Source: Paraburkholderia tropica (lineage in GTDB: Bacteria; Pseudomonadota; Gammaproteobacteria; Burkholderiales; Burkholderiaceae). Taken from it: a DNA stretch of 64,000 bases. Within the stretch, counting starts at the first letter, position 1. Each line of letters starts with the position of its first letter. The stretch lies in NCBI RefSeq assembly GCF_914484835.1, contig NZ_CAJZAR010000041.1:62182-126181 (forward strand). The letters run 5' to 3'. The translations under genes and the position numbers were made by a program. This document shows positions 59,255-64,000 of this stretch, piece by piece. Under the pieces are notes generated by a model. It was not told where the DNA came from. It did not search any database and was given only the letters and a program-made list of their open reading frames with translations.

Positions 59255-60163
59255 CTAGCCGAACAATCCGGCCAGCGCCTCGCGCGCGTTCGCGATGTGC
59301 GCACTTTCGCCGGGCCGGCCCGGCAGCAGATGGAATTCGGCGGACGGCAACGCGGGCAGGCCGAACGACGCGGGACAGGCCATCAGCCCGTCGCCGATCG
59401 CCGACTCGTTCAGGCAGGAAATGCCCAGCCCCGCCTTCAACGCGAGCTGAAGTCCCGCGACGCCCGATGCCGAATGCGAAATCAGATACGGCATGCGCGC
59501 GCGGTCGAGCAGCCTCACGACGTAACGCTGCAACTGGCACGTCGCGGGCAGCAGCACGAGCGGCCAGGGCGGTGCGAGCGCGCCGCGTTCGCGCAGCGTC
59601 TCGCGCGCGCTGACCCAGACCAGCTTCTCGCGGCGGATCACCTTGCTTGCGGTCGCCGAGGTCGCCGCGCCAGGCTTCGTCGCGCCGCGTTTTCCCGTTC
59701 CCTCCACCATGCGCAGCGACAGGCCGATGTCGAAGGCGTTGTCGTCCGCGCCGGCGTCGATTACGGCGCTCGGCAGCACCGTCACATGCAGACGCAGGCG
59801 CGGATGCTGGCTCGCGAAACGGCGGAGGATCGCGGCCACGTCGTGCGGCCGGTAGTAATCGGTGATGGCGATGCGCACCTCGCCGTCGAGCGAGCGCCCG
59901 AGCATGTCGTCGAACGCGGCATCGCACATCGCGACGATGCGGCGCGCGTGATCGAGCAGCTTCGCGCCCGCGGGCGTCGGCGCGACGCCGTACTTGCCGC
60001 GCACGAACAGCGGCTGGCCGATGCGCTCCTCCAGTTTCTTCAACTGCTCGCTCACCGACGACTGCGAGAGAAACACGCGCTCGGCGCCCGCCGAGACGCT
60101 GCCCGCCTCCGTGACGGCGATGAAGGTGCGCAACTGCGCGAAATCGAGACCGCGTGCGTTCAT
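59255..60163 (-). CDS. LysR-family transcriptional regulator
   Basis: 302 residues. N-terminal winged helix (LDFAQLRTFIAVTEAGSVS, then FLSQSSVSEQLKKLEERIGQPLF), and a periplasmic-binding-protein-like effector domain to the end. Divergent from the MFS transporter with a 145-base gap holding inverted repeats, so it most likely controls that transporter and itself. Effector unknown. An Arg/Ala-rich patch near residues 155-175 (TGKRGATKPGAATSATASK) looks like a surface insertion. Confidence 0.9.
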   Translation of the reverse strand: MNARGLDFAQLRTFIAVTEAGSVSAGAERVFLSQSSVSEQLKKLEERIGQPLFVRGKYGVAPTPAGAKLLDHARRIVAMCDAAFDDMLGRSLDGEVRIAITDYYRPHDVAAILRRFASQHPRLRLHVTVLPSAVIDAGADDNAFDIGLSLRMVEGTGKRGATKPGAATSATASKVIRREKLVWVSARETLRERGALAPPWPLVLLPATCQLQRYVVRLLDRARMPYLISHSASGVAGLQLALKAGLGISCLNESAIGDGLMACPASFGLPALPSAEFHLLPGRPGESAHIANAREALAGLFG

Positions 60164-60212
60164 GGTGTGCGTGGATCAGCCGGATCGGGCTGCGAAGGTG
60201 GGTGTCGAGATT

Positions 60213-60225
60213 TCGGAAATTCCGA
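60213..60225. promoter_or_regulatory. candidate LysR operator
   Basis: TCGGA-AAT-TCCGA is a perfect short inverted repeat inside an AT-rich stretch between the lysR gene and the MFS gene, with another TTCCGAT at about 60253. The T-N11-A type context fits LysR boxes but is not diagnostic. Confidence 0.45.
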
Positions 60226-60308
60226 TGCAATCGTTTGGATATTCCCGCTTTTCCGATAGATGGTGCGCCTCTAGCATGAGCGCAGTCAACCTCTTTCTGG
60301 AGCGCAAC

Positions 60309-61613
60309 ATGGAGTACGCAGACGGGCGCGGCGCGCCGCATCGATGGAAGGTCTTGAGCGTGGGCGTGGCGGCCAACGCCAGTTTCGCGGCCGCGTTTTC
60401 GGGCATTCCGGCGACGGCGGTGCTGATCCGTTCGGGTTACCACATCGGCACCGGCGAACTCGGCTTTCTGCTCGGCATGCTCGGTCTCGGCATCGTGCTC
60501 AGCGAATTGCCGTGGGGCATGCTCACGGACCGTTGGGGCGACCGGCGCGTGCTGCTCACGGGACTCGTTTCGACGGCGGCGGCGCTGCTGGCGATGGCGA
60601 TGTGGGGCGCGCCGACGGCGGCGCGCGTGCCGGGCCTGCCGCTGCTCGAAGCGGGCTTTCTCGCGATCGGCTTGCTGGGCGGCAGCGTCAACGGTTCGAG
60701 CGGACGCGCGGTGATGGCCTGGTTCGGTCCCGCCGAGCGCGGCCTCGCGATGAGCATCCGTCAGACTGCGGTGCCGACGGGCGCGGGCATCGGCGCGCTG
60801 ATGCTGCCGCCGCTCGCGCAGCATGCGGGCTTCGTCTGGGTGTACGGCGCGCTGGCGGCGATGTGCCTCGCTTCCGCCATGCTGACGCTGCTATGGGTGC
60901 GCGACCCCGACACATCGCCCGTCGCGCCGACAGGAAACGCCGACGCCGCGTCGGAAGCGGCCATTTCGCCGTTGCGCAGCGCGCCGGTCTGGCGTGTGAC
61001 GCTCGGCATCGCGGCGCTATGCATGCCGCAAGTCGCCGTGATCTCGTTCGCGAGCGTCTTCCTGCACGACTTCGGCCACGTGCGCGGCGTGGCGATCGGC
61101 GCGGCGCTCGCGGCGGTGCAGGGCGGCGCGGCGGTCATGCGCGTCTGGAGCGGGCGCTGGACCGACCGGCACGGCAACCGCAACGCCTATCTGCGAGCCT
61201 GCGCGGCGCTCACTGTAGGATTATTCGTAGTGCTTGCCATATTGACGGCGTTCGTCGCGCGTACGGGGCAGGGCGTGCATTCGATGGCGGCGTTGACGGG
61301 ACTCTTCACGCTGCTCGTGGCGGGCGGCATCGCGGCGTCGGCGTGGCACGGCGTGGCCTACACCGAACTCGCGACGCAGGCGGGCCATAGCCGCACCGGC
61401 ACGGCGCTCGCCATGGGCAACAGCGGCGCCTTTCTCGCTTTCTGGCTCGTGCCTTCCGCAATTCCGATGTTGCTGTCGGCGTTCGGCTGGCCTGCCGTGT
61501 GGCTCGCGGCGGCGGCGTGCGGCGCGCTTGCCTGGCCGGCCTTCGCGCGCGTGCCGTTGGCGCGTCGACAAAGCCATGCATCGCGGGGCGCGAGACAGCG
61601 GATTTCCGTTTGA
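60309..61613 (+). CDS. MFS transporter under the divergent LysR gene
   Basis: 434 residues, 12 predicted helices. Motif A GMLTDRWGDRRVLLTG after helix 2, the SIRQTAVPTGAGIGALMLPPL segment in helix 5 and a second motif-A-like GRWTDRHGNRN in the middle loop. The substrate is unknown; related CynX/NimT-type carriers move small anions or drugs. The start at 60309 is set by GGAG 7 bases upstream; ATG 60276 is an alternative. Confidence 0.85.
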   Translation: MEYADGRGAPHRWKVLSVGVAANASFAAAFSGIPATAVLIRSGYHIGTGELGFLLGMLGLGIVLSELPWGMLTDRWGDRRVLLTGLVSTAAALLAMAMWGAPTAARVPGLPLLEAGFLAIGLLGGSVNGSSGRAVMAWFGPAERGLAMSIRQTAVPTGAGIGALMLPPLAQHAGFVWVYGALAAMCLASAMLTLLWVRDPDTSPVAPTGNADAASEAAISPLRSAPVWRVTLGIAALCMPQVAVISFASVFLHDFGHVRGVAIGAALAAVQGGAAVMRVWSGRWTDRHGNRNAYLRACAALTVGLFVVLAILTAFVARTGQGVHSMAALTGLFTLLVAGGIAASAWHGVAYTELATQAGHSRTGTALAMGNSGAFLAFWLVPSAIPMLLSAFGWPAVWLAAAACGALAWPAFARVPLARRQSHASRGARQRISV

Positions 61614-61887
61614 CTGCGGATGTATCAGACTTATACCGACGGGTTATTCTGAGTGTTTTTATTTAATTCGCATAACGAAGAAGTTAATTCGTTTAACCGA
61701 CACATGATCGGCATTTAAAGTAGCTTTAACGTTGTTTCGGAAATCTCTGATACTGGCAATCGTTAATCGATGTTCAGATGGGAGACCCTGCTGCGTACCG
61801 CTATACGCAGACAAGGCACAGAGCGAGTCGGCGCGTCCGCCGCGTGCACATCGCCGCCCCTACCTGTCACATCGAGAGAGAGCCAAC
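61614..61887 (+). promoter_or_regulatory. AT-rich control region of the response-regulator trio
   Basis: No gene. Positions 61621-61740 have only about 36% GC by hand count, against about 65% around. TTAATTCG occurs at 61663-61670 and again at 61684-61691, exactly 21 bp apart (two helical turns), and TTCG-N5-CGAA forms a small inverted repeat between them. Likely promoter and activator or silencer sites for the downstream genes; no confident -35/-10 pair. Confidence 0.5.
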
Positions 61888-62535
61888 TTGAAGCTACGCG
61901 TCGTTCTCGCCGACGATCACCCATTCGTTCTATTAGGCGTTCGTTCCGCGCTCGAAACCGCTGGCGATGTCCATGTCGTTGGCGAGGCTGCCAGTCCGCG
62001 CGAGCTGATCGGCGTGCTCGAACGCGTTCCCTGCGATGTCGCGGTCACCGACCTCACCATGCCCAGCCAGCCGGGCGAGATCGAAGACGGCCTGCCGCTC
62101 GTGCGGCGTTTGCGGCGCGACTGGCCGCAATGCCGCGTCGTCGTGCTCACGAGCATCACCAACGTGGCCATCCTGCGTACCGTGCTCGACACGGGCGTCA
62201 CGGCGCTGCTCCGCAAGAGCGAGCCGATGGACGAGCTCACCGCGGCGGTGCGCGGCGCCGGCAATGGCTTGCGCTACGTTAGCCGGTCGATCCTCAGCGA
62301 TCTCGCCATCGCCGGCGCGGAGGGCGCGGGTTCCCTGCGTGCGCCGCGTCTGTCGCCGCGCGAGTCGGAGGTGGTCCGTCAGTTCGTCTGCGGCCGCACC
62401 ATCACCGAAATCGCCCGCGAACTCGACCGCGACGTGCGCACGGTGAGCCGTCAGAAGCGCGACGCCATGGCCAAGCTCGGCGTCAGCAACGACGCGGGGC
62501 TGTTCGCCTTCGTGCGCGCGCACGGACTGCTATGA
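61888..62535 (+). CDS. RcsB-like response regulator 1
   Basis: 215 residues from a TTG start (GAGAGAG 6-8 bases upstream; MKLRVVLADDHPF is the usual receiver N-terminus). Receiver domain with acidic pair D9/D10, phospho-acceptor D55 in VTDLTMP and conserved K110. LuxR-type helix-turn-helix near 150-200 (SPRESEVVRQFVCG, then ITEIARELDRDVRTVSRQKRDAM), the RcsB subgroup pattern with VSRQK. Cognate kinase not in the window. Confidence 0.87.
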   Translation: MKLRVVLADDHPFVLLGVRSALETAGDVHVVGEAASPRELIGVLERVPCDVAVTDLTMPSQPGEIEDGLPLVRRLRRDWPQCRVVVLTSITNVAILRTVLDTGVTALLRKSEPMDELTAAVRGAGNGLRYVSRSILSDLAIAGAEGAGSLRAPRLSPRESEVVRQFVCGRTITEIARELDRDVRTVSRQKRDAMAKLGVSNDAGLFAFVRAHGLL

Positions 62536-62563
62536 GCGGCCACGCCGCACGCTGGAAAATGCC

Positions 62564-63244
62564 ATGCCCGAGACTCCTGAATTGACGCGTCCGGCGCGCA
62601 TCATCGTCGCGGACGATCATCCGCTGGTGCTGTTCGCGCTTGAGAATCTGCTTGCCTCGCTGTCCAATCTGCGCGTCGTGGCGCGCGCGCAATCGGTGCC
62701 GCAATTGTTCGAGGAAGCGCTGCTGCACGACTTCGACCTCGCCATGCTCGATCTCTATATGCCCGGCGAGTGCGGCGAGGACGGCCACGGCGCGGTGCAG
62801 CGCTTTCAGCGCACGTTTCCCGACAAGGCCGTCGTGGTGCTCACGATGGAAGACGAGGCCGAGGCGCTGCGCAACGCCATCAACCTGAACGTCGAAGCGG
62901 TGCTGAGCAAGCGCGACCGCATCGACCTGATTCCCGTCGCCATCGCGTCGGCCATGGCCCGCGAGCATTACATCGGGCCGGTGGTGCGCGACCTGCTGAA
63001 GAAGGCGGAGCGCGAGCAGCGGCGCGAGGAAGTGCTGCGTCTGCTGTCGCGGCGCGAGTTCGAGGTGCTCACGCATTACGCGTCCGGTCTGGGCGTGACC
63101 GAGATCGCGGGACTGCTCGGGCGCAGCGTGAAAACCATCAGCGCGCAGAAGTGCGCGGCCATGAAAAAGCTCGCGCTCACGAGCGATATCGATCTGTACC
63201 GCTTCGCGCTGGAGTGCGGCGTCGTGCAGGGCGAGGGCCGCTGA
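62564..63244 (+). CDS. RcsB-like response regulator 2
   Basis: 226 residues. Receiver domain with D17/D18, D63 in MLDLYMP and K116; C-terminal LuxR-type helix-turn-helix with LSRREFEVLTHYASG and VTEIAGLLGRSVKTISAQK, the RcsB pattern. It lies 28 bases after regulator 1 and abuts regulator 3 (stop TGA overlapping the next ATG by one base), so the three are one operon. All phosphorylation residues are present, so it should be phospho-regulated. Confidence 0.88.
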   Translation: MPETPELTRPARIIVADDHPLVLFALENLLASLSNLRVVARAQSVPQLFEEALLHDFDLAMLDLYMPGECGEDGHGAVQRFQRTFPDKAVVVLTMEDEAEALRNAINLNVEAVLSKRDRIDLIPVAIASAMAREHYIGPVVRDLLKKAEREQRREEVLRLLSRREFEVLTHYASGLGVTEIAGLLGRSVKTISAQKCAAMKKLALTSDIDLYRFALECGVVQGEGR

Positions 63245-63898
63245 ATGACGGCGCTGGCGGAGCGCGTGCGCGTGATCGTCGCCGACGATCACGAGTGCGT
63301 GCGCATCGGCGTCATCGGGCTGCTGCGCGCATCGCCGCGCATGCAGGTCGTGGCCGAAGCGAGCGACACGCATTCGCTCGCCTGCCAGCTCGACGCGCAC
63401 GCGTGCGACGTGGTGGTGTCCGACGTCTGCATGCCGGGCATGGATGGCGAATACGGTTCGCTCTCCATGCTGCGCCGTCTCGTGCGCGCGCCGCACGCGC
63501 CCGCCGTGGTCGTCCTGACGATGATCTCCAGCGCGCCCATGCTCAGCGGCCTGCTGCATCACGGCTTGCGAGCGATCGTCGACAAACGCGACATGCCGCA
63601 TGCGCTGCTGCCCGCCATCGACGCGGCGCGCGGCCGCATGCCGTTTCAGTCCGCCTGCACGCGCGCGGCGCTCGACCGCGCGGGCGCGGACTGCGAGCCG
63701 TGCATCGGCGTGCCGAGCGCGCGCGAGTGGGAGGTGCTCCGGCTCTATGTGCACGGCATGCCGATCGGCGCCATCGCGCGCCAGCTCGGGCGCAGCGTGA
63801 AGACCGTCAGTACGCAGAAGCGCAACGCGATGCGCAAGTTCGGCCTTGCCACCGAGCGCGAACTGATCGACTTCGCCACGCAGATCGGTCTGACCTGA
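63245..63898 (+). CDS. RcsB-like response regulator 3
   Basis: 217 residues. Receiver domain with D14/D15, D60 in VSDVCMPGMDGEYG and K114, and a LuxR-type helix-turn-helix ending ARQLGRSVKTVSTQKRNAMRKFGL. The linker is short and carries three cysteines (residues near 138-157), unlike its two neighbours. Start ATG directly at the stop of regulator 2. The 102 bases after it to the window edge hold no visible gene. Confidence 0.88.
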   Translation: MTALAERVRVIVADDHECVRIGVIGLLRASPRMQVVAEASDTHSLACQLDAHACDVVVSDVCMPGMDGEYGSLSMLRRLVRAPHAPAVVVLTMISSAPMLSGLLHHGLRAIVDKRDMPHALLPAIDAARGRMPFQSACTRAALDRAGADCEPCIGVPSAREWEVLRLYVHGMPIGAIARQLGRSVKTVSTQKRNAMRKFGLATERELIDFATQIGLT

Positions 63899-64000
63899 CG
63901 CGCACACGAACCGCGTGCCCCTCCGACGTTCTGTCAGATTTCGCGAGCGTCTGGGGCTGAATCCGCTTCGCATTTTTCGGAGTTGTCCTATCTGTCGATG

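Overview
The window is high-GC (mostly about 65-70%, judged by eye) chromosomal DNA that reads as a core-genome segment of a beta-proteobacterium of the order Burkholderiales. Gene content and order (kdsD-kdsC-lptC-lptA-lptB-rpoN-hpf-ptsN-hprK-rapZ; lolB-ispE-tRNA-Gln-prs-rplY-pth; ftsY-rsmD-coaD-ferredoxin-hisC) are most like Paraburkholderia, Caballeronia or a close Burkholderiaceae relative. No phage, insertion sequence, CRISPR array or rRNA operon was seen. The only frankly accessory features are a PIN-domain toxin-antitoxin pair and the last 4.6 kb.

Region by region. 1-8 kb (+): a GlcNAc utilisation operon with a GntR/UTRA regulator, NagA, a SIS-domain glucosamine-6-phosphate deaminase, an EIIA-HPr-EI fusion and an EIIC-EIIB-EIIB' permease. 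8-11.4 kb (-): cytochrome bd oxidase cydP-cydA-cydB-cydX with a candidate FNR/ANR box upstream. 11.5-13.2 kb: rpoH (sigma-32) under a perfect CIRCE (HrcA) element. 13.2-17 kb: a SnoaL/DUF4440 protein, leuA with an unusual promoter/operator and long leader, and ybiB. 17.2-18.7 kb (+): a fumarylacetoacetate-hydrolase-family protein and a maleylacetoacetate isomerase. 18.8-29.3 kb: housekeeping genes ftsY, rsmD, coaD, ferredoxin, hisC, pth, rplY, prs, tRNA-Gln, ispE, lolB and a TPR protein. 29.4-31.5 kb (+): mutM-mutY. 31.5-41.4 kb (-): the long LPS-transport / RpoN / nitrogen-PTS cluster. 41.6-47 kb (+): a CPA2 antiporter, apt, a LysE exporter, a Nudix protein and purU. 47.1-47.8 kb: Phd/PIN toxin-antitoxin. 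47.8-54 kb: AI-2E-family transporter, uvrA, an MFS transporter and ssb. 54.2-57.5 kb (+): the hybrid-cluster protein Hcp and an Hcr-like reductase, under FNR-type and NsrR-type sites. 57.5-61.6 kb: a YheO/DauR-type regulator with a PLP ammonia-lyase, and a divergent LysR/MFS pair. 61.6-64 kb (+): an AT-rich promoter region followed by three tandem RcsB-like response regulators without a kinase.

How the parts connect. The first region is a self-contained phosphotransfer chain, while HPr kinase, PtsN and RapZ (which in E. coli controls glucosamine-6-phosphate synthase) lie 25-30 kb away, so amino-sugar breakdown and its control share this stretch of chromosome. Several regulators bring their own visible operators: HrcA/CIRCE at rpoH, NsrR plus FNR at hcp, a 10-bp inverted repeat covering the promoter of the YheO-type gene, and an 11-bp inverted repeat covering the leuA promoter. 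The least explained elements are the leuA control region with its overlapping small ORF, the putatively leaderless YheO-type operon, the catalytically dead second EIIB of NagE, and the tandem response-regulator trio at the right edge.
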